15,019 bases of DNA, from positions 1-15,019 of the forward strand of contig JASLDA010000136.1 of NCBI GenBank assembly GCA_030151745.1, given 5' to 3'. Shown one piece after another: positions 1 through 6,058 of this stretch. The DNA is from Chitinophagaceae bacterium. Its GTDB lineage: Bacteria; Bacteroidota; Bacteroidia; Chitinophagales; Chitinophagaceae. A program made the position numbers and the translations under genes. Every line of letters starts with the position of its first letter. The stretch's first letter is position 1. The notes below the pieces were generated by a model that was given only the letters and a program-made list of their open reading frames with translations, was not told where the DNA came from and searched no databases.

Positions 1-300
1 ATCACCGGCGTCACCGGCGTCATCCACTTCCTCGGCAAGGACAACCCCACCCCCCTGCGCAAGTCCGAAGTGAACAAGATGTTCGGCAAGATGGACGAGC
101 AAAGCGAGATCGGGATCACGCTCGCAGAACCGTATATCGTGGGCGAGACCGTCAAGATCATCGACGGCCCGTTCAACGACTTCAACGGCACCGTGGAAGA
201 GGTGAACGACGAAAAGAAGAAGCTGAAGGTCGTAGTGAAGATCTTCGGCCGCCCGACCCCCGTCGAGCTCAGCTACATGCAGGTCGAAAAGATCGCGTAA
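1..300 (+). CDS. nusG: Transcription termination/antitermination protein NusG, C-terminal part (5' end outside window)
   Basis: The frame is open from base 1 to the TAA at 298-300, giving the last 99 residues. The start codon and most of the N-terminal NGN domain lie upstream. The visible part begins with the end of the NGN domain (GVIHFLGKDNPTPL), then a lysine-rich linker, then a KOW domain: YIVGETVKIIDGPFNDFNGTV followed by the strand-forming segment ending in the typical NusG finish ELSYMQVEKI. NusG binds RNA polymerase through the NGN domain, while the KOW domain contacts Rho or ribosomal protein S10, coupling transcription to termination or translation. A strong terminator follows 23 bases after the stop. 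In most bacteria rplK follows nusG; here a secreted protein gene follows instead. The family call is firm. Whether this is the main NusG or a second copy cannot be decided from this fragment. Confidence 0.93.
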   Translation: MTGVTGVIHFLGKDNPTPLRKSEVNKMFGKMDEQSEIGITLAEPYIVGETVKIIDGPFNDFNGTVEEVNDEKKKLKVVVKIFGRPTPVELSYMQVEKIA

Positions 301-322
301 GCACGTCAACAACATATTATCC

Positions 323-353
323 AAGCCGCTCCGCATCCCGGAGCGGCTTTTTT
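323..353 (+). terminator. Rho-independent terminator of nusG
   Basis: A perfect 11-bp stem, AAGCCGCTCCG (323-333) with CGGAGCGGCTT (339-349), encloses a 5-base loop and runs into six T residues (348-353). It lies 23 bases after the nusG stop and ends that transcription unit, so the next gene needs its own promoter. Confidence 0.93.
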
Positions 354-380
354 GCGCCCGGCCAGAGCCCGCCCGGCCCG

Positions 381-388
381 TATCTTCG
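381..388 (+). promoter_or_regulatory. Candidate Bacteroidota -7 box (TATCTTCG)
   Basis: TATCTTCG matches the Bacteroidota consensus TAnnTTTG at all but one position and ends 15 bases before the ATG at 404, just after the nusG terminator. The only TTTG upstream (351-354) is 26 bases away, farther than the usual 17-23, so the -33 element is not clear. Confidence 0.45.
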
Positions 389-403
389 TTCAAAGCCCCG
401 TCT

Positions 404-1798
404 ATGAAAGCTGCCGTCCTGCTTGGCCTGCTGGCCCTGCCCGCATCCCTGCTCGCTCAAAGCTCCGAGGGGCCCCGGCGTCTTGTCGGCCAGGCTTACT
501 ATATCAGCAGCGCCCCGGGCGGCTACCGGCTCCACGACTCCGCGCATTACAGCTACTCCGGGCAGCGCGGCTCCCGCTACGACCCGAATTTCCTGCTGTA
601 CACGGACCTGCAGACCCTGGGCTCCCAACCGGACGCCGACATGGTCAACCAGCGGGCGCCAACGCACAATATCGACAGCGTCGGCCTGCCCCGGGCCGAC
701 TACGACAGCGCCTATTTCGCGATCGGCCTTGGCGAGGCGCCCCCGAACAGCTTTCTGAGCTACGAAGGGCACCGCTACGGGCCCGGCGGCGAGCTTACGC
801 AGGTATTCAGCCGGGTGTACGACCCGGTAAGCGGCAGCCAGCAGTACGGGCAGCAAAGCGTGGAGATCTATTCGGCCGGACGCCTGATCCGCAGCTATAT
901 CCTCGGCTTCGGCGGCAGCGGCTACGACACTTCATTCATCCGGGACTACAGCTATGACGGCGCGGGGCGCCTGGTCATGGACAGCCTCAGCTATCGCCTG
1001 ACGCCCGGCTCCTATGTCGGATATCGCCGGGTCAGCTATGCGTACGCCTCCGGCACCGGCCCGGTAAGCACCACGCTGTATAGCTTCAAGCCCAGCCCTT
1101 CCCGGCTGGAGCCCGCTACGCTCGACAGCATGAGCTACTATCCCGATGGCCGGCTCCAGACCCGGAAATCGTTTTTCCTGGGCGACAGCGGCAATTTCCT
1201 GCCGGAATCCCTGGACAGCTTCGGCTATACGGCCGGAGTTTCCGGCTTCGATTACCTGCGGGAAGAAGACCTGGATACCCTGGGCAATCCCGTGTATTCG
1301 TATTTTACGGTAGCGGAGCGGATCAATTCCCGCGGCCAGAAAGACTCGGTGAGCTTTACCGCGTTCCGGGGCACGACGAGCCTGGGGAGCAGCCGCGTTT
1401 CCATCGTTTACGATACGGCCGGGTACCCGCTCAGCCGCAGCGACTACTTCAGCAATACCGGCCCGGCTCCTTATACGGTCGAGTATTACTATTACGAGCC
1501 TGTTCCGCAAGCCGAGAACGGCGTCGCTGCCGTCCGCCCCGCTCTCGACTTTACCCTGGCCCCCAACCCCTGCACGGAAACCCTGTACTATTCCCTGGCA
1601 GGCATTCCGGCCGGTACAGGCATCTGCCTCGAGGTTCTCAGCATGGGCGGGCAGCTCGTACACCGCGAAACCCGCAGCTGGTCCGGGAGCCCGCAGGCAT
1701 TGATCCTGGGCCCCGAGGCGCCCCCCGGATCCTATGCCCTGCGTATCAGCGAGCCTCGTTCCGGCACCTGTTCGTCCCGGCAATTCACCCGTTTGTAA
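404..1798 (+). CDS. Secreted T9SS cargo protein with degenerate YD-like repeats
   Basis: A 464-residue protein with a Sec signal peptide at residues 1-19 (MKAAVLLGLLALPASLLAQ). The C-terminal ~85 residues form a type A T9SS sorting domain: it opens with DFTLAPNPCTETLYYSL, has the central EVLSMGGQLVHRE segment and the PPGSYALRI strand, and ends at FTRL. The protein should therefore cross the inner membrane by Sec and the outer membrane by T9SS, and end up on the surface or outside. The middle is rich in Tyr, Ser, Gly and Asp and carries a recurring DSxxY/F motif (residues 45, 101, 193, 241, 271, 314) and Y-x-(Y)D-x-x-G segments (YSYDGAGRL at 182, VYDTAGYPL at 335) that resemble degenerate RHS/YD repeats. 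No catalytic motif is visible. The start is chosen because it begins directly at the signal peptide and sits 15 bases after a promoter-like box. Function unknown beyond export. Confidence 0.87.
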   Translation: MKAAVLLGLLALPASLLAQSSEGPRRLVGQAYYISSAPGGYRLHDSAHYSYSGQRGSRYDPNFLLYTDLQTLGSQPDADMVNQRAPTHNIDSVGLPRADYDSAYFAIGLGEAPPNSFLSYEGHRYGPGGELTQVFSRVYDPVSGSQQYGQQSVEIYSAGRLIRSYILGFGGSGYDTSFIRDYSYDGAGRLVMDSLSYRLTPGSYVGYRRVSYAYASGTGPVSTTLYSFKPSPSRLEPATLDSMSYYPDGRLQTRKSFFLGDSGNFLPESLDSFGYTAGVSGFDYLREEDLDTLGNPVYSYFTVAERINSRGQKDSVSFTAFRGTTSLGSSRVSIVYDTAGYPLSRSDYFSNTGPAPYTVEYYYYEPVPQAENGVAAVRPALDFTLAPNPCTETLYYSLAGIPAGTGICLEVLSMGGQLVHRETRSWSGSPQALILGPEAPPGSYALRISEPRSGTCSSRQFTRL

Positions 1799-1849
1799 CG
1801 CCCCGCAGCCCGTTGGTATAATCGTCGTTTTTCCCGCGGGGCCGCAGCC

Positions 1850-1857
1850 TAGCTTTC
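1850..1857 (+). promoter_or_regulatory. Weak candidate -7 box (TAGCTTTC)
   Basis: TAGCTTTC resembles TAnnTTTG except for its last base, and ends 18 bases before the ATG at 1876. A T-rich stretch (1828-1832) lies about 17 bases upstream, where a -33 element would be. No terminator separates this gene from the preceding one, so read-through is also possible. Confidence 0.3.
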
Positions 1858-1875
1858 CATGCAAAACAGATCAGC

Positions 1876-2733
1876 ATGGAGCCAGAATATTTCGACGCGG
1901 AACCGTTGGACGAGGAACAGATGCGGCTGGAAAACGAGATCATGAAGCTGCGGCTGCAGGCGGAATACGGATCCATCTTCCCGGATGCAGATACGGCGGA
2001 AAGTGATCCCGGACCGGAATACGCCTTCCTGAAACGGGTGCTGCAGCTCCACCGGCGCATCGCCGGCACGAAGCCCCGGCCCCTGCGGGAAGTGCTGAGC
2101 TTCGATCAGTTCATCCCAGCAGATGAATTCGGGAACGAGCACGAGCTGAGCATCGCGCTGCGGGAAGCCCTGGAATATCTCGAGGATGCGAACGTGATCG
2201 TGGATTTCGACCACGACTACCCCGACCGGGTCATGTATGACTTCATCACCCGGGAGCTCCCGGAGCTGGAAGTGATCGGGGCACCTGCGGACGACGAATA
2301 CCTCTGCGTAGTGTACGAGGCCTTCCATCCCAATCCCAGGGCCGATATCGAGGACTTTACCGACGACCTTTTCTCCGCGTTGTTCTGCGGCGATATCTCG
2401 GGCTACCTGGCAATCTATTTCCGTAGCCACCGGCTTCCGCCGCGCCTGACGGCAGGAACGGAGCAGGAATTAAGCGAAGTGATCAAACGCTTCCACGAGT
2501 GCTTCGAATGTATCAGCCACTGGCAGGTCCGGGTCGACGATATCGAGCCCGATCCCGGCGCCGCCCTTTTCGTTCCCGGGAGCGGCACCTGCGTCCGCGG
2601 CACGATAGAATATACGGCCGCGCTCAGCGACGGCTCGCAACAGGTCATTACAGGCCCCTTCCGGCTGGATCTGCTGCAGGAGGACGGCTTCTGGTACGCA
2701 TCGGATTTCGAGCTGCGCGGCTTTATCTGGTAG
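1876..2733 (+). CDS. Conserved-looking acidic cytoplasmic protein of unknown function
   Basis: A 285-residue protein with no signal peptide or membrane segment, so probably cytoplasmic. It is strongly acidic. Residues 10-30 (LDEEQMRLENEIMKLRLQAE) should form a charged amphipathic helix, followed by a short acidic linker and helical segments to about residue 110. The centre holds DYPDRVMYDFITRELPE (about 114-130) and VVYEAFHPNPRADIEDFTDDLFSALF (about 145-170). The last ~90 residues read as alternating beta strands (RGTIEYTAAL, GPFRLDLLQEDGFWYASDFEL), a pattern reminiscent of NTF2/SnoaL-like cone folds; this is a fold guess only. I recall similar unnamed proteins across Bacteroidota, but recognise no named domain. 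The gene begins 77 bases after the cargo gene on the same strand and converges on porT. The ATG is the first in frame and fits the charged N-terminal helix. Confidence 0.82.
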   Translation: MEPEYFDAEPLDEEQMRLENEIMKLRLQAEYGSIFPDADTAESDPGPEYAFLKRVLQLHRRIAGTKPRPLREVLSFDQFIPADEFGNEHELSIALREALEYLEDANVIVDFDHDYPDRVMYDFITRELPELEVIGAPADDEYLCVVYEAFHPNPRADIEDFTDDLFSALFCGDISGYLAIYFRSHRLPPRLTAGTEQELSEVIKRFHECFECISHWQVRVDDIEPDPGAALFVPGSGTCVRGTIEYTAALSDGSQQVITGPFRLDLLQEDGFWYASDFELRGFIW

Positions 2734-2769
2734 CTTGCTGCCATTTCCCGAGCGTTCCGCATCCGTTCG

Positions 2770-2785
2770 TCCCGGACTGCCGGGA
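2770..2785. other. Short hairpin between convergent genes
   Basis: TCCCGG (2770-2775) pairs with CCGGGA (2780-2785) over a 4-base loop, between the stops of the orphan gene (2733) and porT (2805). No T-run follows on either strand, so it is at best a weak terminator or 3'-end barrier. Confidence 0.25.
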
Positions 2786-2804
2786 TAATCAGCCGGACAG
2801 GGTA

Positions 2805-3512
2805 TCAGCCTTCGAGATGTATCGAAATGACGATGGTGCGGGTAGTGATGCTCTCGATGGCATTGGTCAGCGGCAGGTTGCGGTCGCGGTAGATCTGATC
2901 TACCAATCCCTGGCTGAGCTTGATTTCAGGAGAGAAAATGAAGTTCGGGTAGTAGAACTCGAAGCCGACGCCGATCTCGTATCCCGCGTCGAAGGGCTTC
3001 ACTTTGAGAAATTCGTTCGTTTTACGGGAACGCGCGTTTGAGGCCAGGTCATAGTCGATCTTTCCTCCGCCCAGCGCGTAGAAGCGGAAGTTCCGGATCC
3101 GGTCGCTCTTGAACTTAAGCTGCAGCGGGAACGAAAAGTAGATGCTTTCCACCTTGCGCTGCTCCAGGCTGTCGTGCTGCGGGGTGTTGAAGTCGAGGCC
3201 TTTCTCGGCAAACTGGAGCGACGGCACGATGCGAAGGTCCACCCAGCGGGTCAGCCGCAGGTTTCCCATCAGCCCCAGGGAAAAGCCCGGGCCCCATTTC
3301 GGCTGCACGGTCCGGAAGGTATCCGTAAGCGCGAAAGCATCCGTGTACCGGATGCGGAACGTCGAGGCATTGAACCCGAAGGTGAGGCCGAAATAGTACC
3401 CCTTCTGGTCATGATCGGCCATATTCTGCACCTTCACCTGGCCTTGCGCCGGGGCTTTGGCTGCGAGCAGCAGGATCAGGGAGGCAAGGAAAATGCGGAA
3501 ATGCCGTTGCAT
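2805..3512 (-). CDS. porT: PorT-family T9SS outer-membrane protein
   Basis: A 235-residue protein with a Sec signal peptide (MQRHFRIFLASLILLLAAKA, then PAQ) followed by a small outer-membrane beta-barrel pattern. PorT/SprT family traits include KGYYFGLTFGFNASTFRIRY just after the signal peptide, the WGPGFSLGLMGNLRLTRWVDLRIVPSL strand pair, the IYFSFPLQLKFKSDR segment, FYALGGGKIDYDLAS, and the final strand ITTRTIVISIHLEG. PorT is an outer-membrane protein required for T9SS secretion and, in gliding species, for motility. The open frame continues 56 codons upstream of this ATG, but that stretch lacks secretory character and would run through a promoter-like box, so 3512 is chosen. The gene follows topIB on the same strand after 85 bases and converges with the orphan gene. 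The assignment rests on family resemblance; a general PorT-like barrel protein is the main alternative. Confidence 0.8.
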   Translation of the reverse strand: MQRHFRIFLASLILLLAAKAPAQGQVKVQNMADHDQKGYYFGLTFGFNASTFRIRYTDAFALTDTFRTVQPKWGPGFSLGLMGNLRLTRWVDLRIVPSLQFAEKGLDFNTPQHDSLEQRKVESIYFSFPLQLKFKSDRIRNFRFYALGGGKIDYDLASNARSRKTNEFLKVKPFDAGYEIGVGFEFYYPNFIFSPEIKLSQGLVDQIYRDRNLPLTNAIESITTRTIVISIHLEG

Positions 3513-3531
3513 GAAAGTCAAACGCGGTACG

Positions 3532-3539
3532 CGAAGGTA
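3532..3539 (-). promoter_or_regulatory. Candidate -7 box of porT (TACCTTCG)
   Basis: Read on the minus strand, TACCTTCG (3539 to 3532) matches TAnnTTTG with one change and ends 19 bases before the chosen porT ATG. This spacing equals that seen for the outer-membrane protein gene at 7828. No clear -33 TTG is present. Confidence 0.4.
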
Positions 3540-3561
3540 AAGTATCTCTATAACCGTTAAG

Positions 3562-3589
3562 GCCGGGCTTAAATTAAGGCGGGCCCGGC
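3562..3589 (-). other. GC-rich inverted repeat between topIB and porT
   Basis: GCCGGGC (3562-3568) is complementary to GCCCGGC (3583-3589); the space between contains a small CTTAAATTAAG dyad (3568-3578). It lies just past the topIB stop and upstream of the porT promoter candidate. With no T-run it is not a standard terminator, but it could mark the topIB 3' end. Confidence 0.35.
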
Positions 3590-3597
3590 AGGCGGGG

Positions 3598-4698
3598 TCA
3601 GCCGATATGCCTGCCGATAATCTGCATAAGAACTTCTTCTTCCTTGCTGAGCCCGTCGCCTTCCAGCTCCGGCTCGGCATCCAGGCGCTTCAGCGCAGCT
3701 TCAAGCCGGTTGCATTCGTACAGCTCCAGGATCGCCGGGTGAACGTAATATTTCCGGCAGACCGTCCGGGTATTGCCCAGGTGCCGGGAAACTGCATCCA
3801 GCGCTGTATTGATGTTCCGCCGGGTCTCGGTAGCCCCGGCAGCGTCGCAGCCGATCTCCCGGAACGCCTGCAGGGCTGCCAGGGAACCGGTCCAGGTCCG
3901 GAAGTCCTTGGCGGTGAAATGCCCGCCGCTGATTTCCTTGATATAGCCGTTCACGCGTCCCGAATCTATCGACCTGCGCTGTCCTTCGGCGTCGAGGTAC
4001 TGGAACAGCTCATCGCCGGGGATCTCGCGGCAGCGGCGCACGATGGAGGCCAGGCGCCGGCTTTTGAGGCTCAGCTCCTGCGCCACCCCTTTCTTGCCCC
4101 GGAACGAAAAGCGGATGGAGGCTCCGGAGATCTTCACGTGCTTGTCCTTCAGCGTGCTCAGCCCGAACGATCCATAGAGCTTTTCATAGGCGCTGCTGCC
4201 GATGCGGATGCCCGTTTCCTGCATGATCGACACCAGGGCGGCAAGCACCTTCTCCTCCGGCAATCCGGGCTTAGCCAGGTCGGCGGACACCCGCTCGCGA
4301 ATGGCAGGAAGCGCCTTGCCCAGCTCGTACAGCTGGAAGAACTTCGTCTGGCTGCGCAATTCGTTCCAGGCGGCATGGTAGCGGTATTGCTTGCGGCCCC
4401 GCTGGTCGACGCCCGTTGCCTGCATATGTCCGTCCGCATCCTTGCAGATCCAGACCTCGTTCCAGGCCGGCGGCAGCACCAGGGCGCGGATACGCTTCAG
4501 GGTAACCTTATCCCGCACCGGCTTTCCGTCGAGCCTGTATGAAAATCCGGAACCGCTGCGCACCCGGCTGATACCGGGCTCCCCGGCCTTTACATAGCGG
4601 AGATTGACCGCCTCCGCACTGGCCGCGGCATCATGCGTAAGCTTCCTGAGCGCGTTGCGTTTCAGCTTTTTCCCACCGGATTCCATAGCTGTTACCAT
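3598..4698 (-). CDS. DNA topoisomerase IB (poxvirus/bacterial type)
   Basis: A 366-residue type IB topoisomerase, which relaxes supercoils by nicking one strand through a 3'-phosphotyrosyl bond without ATP. An N-terminal DNA-binding domain (about 30-120) includes VTLKRIRALVLPPAWNEVWI and GRKQYRYH, both typical of bacterial TopIB. The catalytic domain shows the expected set: Arg165 in ETGIRIG, Lys202/203 in FRGKKG, Arg267 in FTAKDFRTWTGS, and Tyr318 in CRKYYVHP. Asn309 (LGNT) holds the place of the vaccinia His and lies nine residues before the tyrosine, as in the vaccinia and Deinococcus enzymes. Length is normal. The first ATG is 4698; a second in-frame ATG at 4686 (residue 5) leaves a 19-base gap to a promoter-like box and may be the true start. 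The family also occurs in many soil bacteria, where its role beside topoisomerase I is unclear. Confidence 0.95.
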   Translation of the reverse strand: MVTAMESGGKKLKRNALRKLTHDAAASAEAVNLRYVKAGEPGISRVRSGSGFSYRLDGKPVRDKVTLKRIRALVLPPAWNEVWICKDADGHMQATGVDQRGRKQYRYHAAWNELRSQTKFFQLYELGKALPAIRERVSADLAKPGLPEEKVLAALVSIMQETGIRIGSSAYEKLYGSFGLSTLKDKHVKISGASIRFSFRGKKGVAQELSLKSRRLASIVRRCREIPGDELFQYLDAEGQRRSIDSGRVNGYIKEISGGHFTAKDFRTWTGSLAALQAFREIGCDAAGATETRRNINTALDAVSRHLGNTRTVCRKYYVHPAILELYECNRLEAALKRLDAEPELEGDGLSKEEEVLMQIIGRHIG

Positions 4699-4705
4699 GG
4701 GTGCA

Positions 4706-4713
4706 TAAAAGTA
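4706..4713 (-). promoter_or_regulatory. Candidate -7 box of topIB (TACTTTTA)
   Basis: TACTTTTA on the minus strand (4713 to 4706) fits TAnnTTTG except for the last base. It is 7 bases from the ATG at 4698 and 19 from the ATG at 4686; the second spacing matches other genes here and argues for the later start. Confidence 0.3.
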
Positions 4714-4773
4714 AATTTCATGCCTTCATCCCCGGCTGAGGCGATAAAGCCTGCAACGGCAATGCCCCGCAGG

Positions 4774-4800
4774 AAAAAAGCCGCCCGAACCGGACGGCTT
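4774..4800 (-). terminator. Rho-independent terminator of the L,D-transpeptidase gene
   Basis: On the minus strand AAGCCGTCCG pairs with CGGGCGGCTT (one G-U pair) across a short GTT loop and is followed by a T-run (+ strand A-run, 4774-4779). It lies 27 bases beyond the stop of the gene at 4828. Confidence 0.88.
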
Positions 4801-4803
4801 CAC

Positions 4804-4827
4804 TCTAAAATCTTCAATCTAAAATCT
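4804..4827. repeat. AT-rich direct repeat TCTAAAATCT
   Basis: TCTAAAATCT occurs at 4804-4813 and 4818-4827, a 14-base period, filling the space between the stop codon at 4828 and the terminator. Its low GC stands out against the surrounding genes. Confidence 0.7.
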
Positions 4828-5709
4828 CTACAGCCTACCCGGAGCGGGAGCGGCCATGCCGCTGTCGGAGCTGCGCAATGCGAGGTGCTCGTTTTCCAGG
4901 CCCGGTATCTGCAGCTGCAGATCGTTCTGCTTCCTGCAGCCCGGGAAATTCGTCACCTTCTTATTCACCCAGTAAGCCCTCTTCATGTAGGAGGCCTGGG
5001 GATAATAGATGAACAGGCAGGTGCCGCCCTTGATCGTATTGATGATGGGCTGGGCCAGCTCCGGCGTCACTGCAGGGCAGCCCCAGCTGCGGCCCAGGCG
5101 GCCCTGGCCGGCGACATTGCTTGCGCTGACGTATTCCGCGGCGTGAACGACGATCCCGCGGCTCAGGGCCGCATCGTTATAGCCCTTGTCGACGCCGTCC
5201 AGGCGAAGGCTGTTGCCATGCGCCCCGTTATAGCAATCGGCGGTGACATAGAACCCCAGCGACGAAGCATGCGTGCCGTCCTGGTTGGAAAAGTTCGTGG
5301 CCATGTCCATCCCGGACCCCTGTCCGTGCGCAACGTAGGTATTGAACAGCACCTTCTTCCTGGCGAGGTCGATCACCCAGAGGCGGTTCTGCGTGGAGGA
5401 CTGTGTAAAATCCGCAACGCTGAGAACCTCCCGGCTCTCGTTCAGCCGACCGGCATCCTTCAGGTTCAGGTAGCCATGCATGGCCTTGGTAAATACCTCG
5501 CGGCTGAGCTGCTGGCATTTGCCGAAATCGATCGATCGGTACAGGTCGCTGATGTATTCATCAACATCCGAGGCTGTGGCCGCAGGCTTGGTTTTTGTGG
5601 CGTTAAGGGCAGTTGAGGAAGACTCGTTTCCGCTTGCGATAGCGGAAAGGTGAATCATGGCACCCCATGTAAGAACTGACAGGCACAGCAGGCTCTTCTT
5701 CAAAGTCAT
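4828..5709 (-). CDS. Secreted murein L,D-transpeptidase-family protein (YkuD_2-like)
   Basis: A 293-residue protein with an N-terminal signal sequence (MTLKKSLLCLSVLTWGAMI, cleavage near ASG, residue 27). A low-complexity Ser/Thr/Ala linker follows to about residue 47. The catalytic part carries the L,D-transpeptidase signature: IVVHAAEY (His189) and, about 20 residues later, GRSWGCPAV (Ser208, Cys211), with the LWVIDLARKKVLFNTYVAHG strands (110-129) and the GTHASSLGFYVT segment (145-156) upstream. Such enzymes act in the periplasm on peptidoglycan, classically making 3-3 crosslinks or attaching proteins via a Cys thioester. The YkuD_2 branch common in Bacteroidota is poorly characterised, so the exact reaction is inferred. 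The gene is monocistronic: it has its own terminator downstream and a -7 box about 66 bases upstream, with a leader hairpin. The ATG at 5709 starts directly at the signal sequence. Confidence 0.9.
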   Translation of the reverse strand: MTLKKSLLCLSVLTWGAMIHLSAIASGNESSSTALNATKTKPAATASDVDEYISDLYRSIDFGKCQQLSREVFTKAMHGYLNLKDAGRLNESREVLSVADFTQSSTQNRLWVIDLARKKVLFNTYVAHGQGSGMDMATNFSNQDGTHASSLGFYVTADCYNGAHGNSLRLDGVDKGYNDAALSRGIVVHAAEYVSASNVAGQGRLGRSWGCPAVTPELAQPIINTIKGGTCLFIYYPQASYMKRAYWVNKKVTNFPGCRKQNDLQLQIPGLENEHLALRSSDSGMAAPAPGRL

Positions 5710-5743
5710 AGGCAGTTATTAGTGGTCGGTGAAAGAACGTACC

Positions 5744-5763
5744 GGGAGCATCCTCATGCTCCC
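5744..5763 (-). other. 5' leader hairpin of the L,D-transpeptidase gene
   Basis: GGGAGCAT (5744-5751) pairs perfectly with ATGCTCCC (5756-5763) around a 4-base loop. It lies between the candidate promoter and the start codon, so it would form within a few bases of the transcript's 5' end. No T-run follows, which argues against a terminator. Confidence 0.6.
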
Positions 5764-5775
5764 CGGCGAGGTCTG

Positions 5776-5783
5776 TAAAGATA
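5776..5783 (-). promoter_or_regulatory. Candidate promoter of the L,D-transpeptidase gene
   Basis: Minus-strand TATCTTTA (5783 to 5776) fits TAnnTTTG except for the last base. A TTTG (minus, 5810 to 5807) lies 23 bases upstream, within the 17-23 range reported for Flavobacterium promoters. It predicts a leader of about 60 bases. Confidence 0.5.
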
Positions 5784-5820
5784 GGGCATACCGCCTGCTA
5801 CGCAATCAAAATATTCCGCA

Positions 5821-5858
5821 TTTAACCCTCGTTTAACCGCAGCCAATGCTGCGTTAAA
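5821..5858. promoter_or_regulatory. TTTAACC repeats and a near-perfect dyad, candidate operator
   Basis: TTTAACC occurs at 5821-5827 and 5832-5838. The second copy begins an inverted repeat, TTTAACCGCAGC (5832-5843) with GCTGCGTTAAA (5848-5858), perfect except for one extra C, with a CAAT loop. It sits in the 349-base space between the divergent L,D-transpeptidase (5709) and thiolase (6059) genes, about 40 bases upstream of the former's candidate promoter. The rest of 5859-6017 shows no gene or clear element. Confidence 0.5.
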
Positions 5859-6017
5859 GTGGTTATTATTAGGGCTTTTTTAAGGATAGGAGCTACCGGC
5901 ACCGTCCATCGGCGCGGGAGGCCCGGACTATAGGAAACGCATATACGCCGATTGCAATATTCCTGTTACGGTATTCCTAAGACCGTTCTGTACTGCCTGC
6001 GGGCCAAGGCTTTGCCT

Positions 6018-6025
6018 TACATTTG
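6018..6025 (+). promoter_or_regulatory. Candidate -7 box of the thiolase gene (TACATTTG)
   Basis: TACATTTG is an exact TAnnTTTG match ending 33 bases before the ATG at 6059. No TTG sits at the right distance upstream. A transcript starting just after it would begin near 6032, which excludes the upstream in-frame starts at 6023 and 6026. Confidence 0.5.
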
Positions 6026-6058
6026 ATGGTCTTTTTTCCAAAAATATTCAACCAGAAA

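Noticed and set aside
1801..1841. CCCCGC and GCGGGG as a possible terminator after the first cargo gene
   Set aside because: The arms are only 6 bases and 29 bases apart, with no T-run afterwards.
3607..4542. 311-codon open frame on the + strand opposite topIB
   Set aside because: TopIB has all its catalytic residues; the opposing frame has no signal, motif or promoter.
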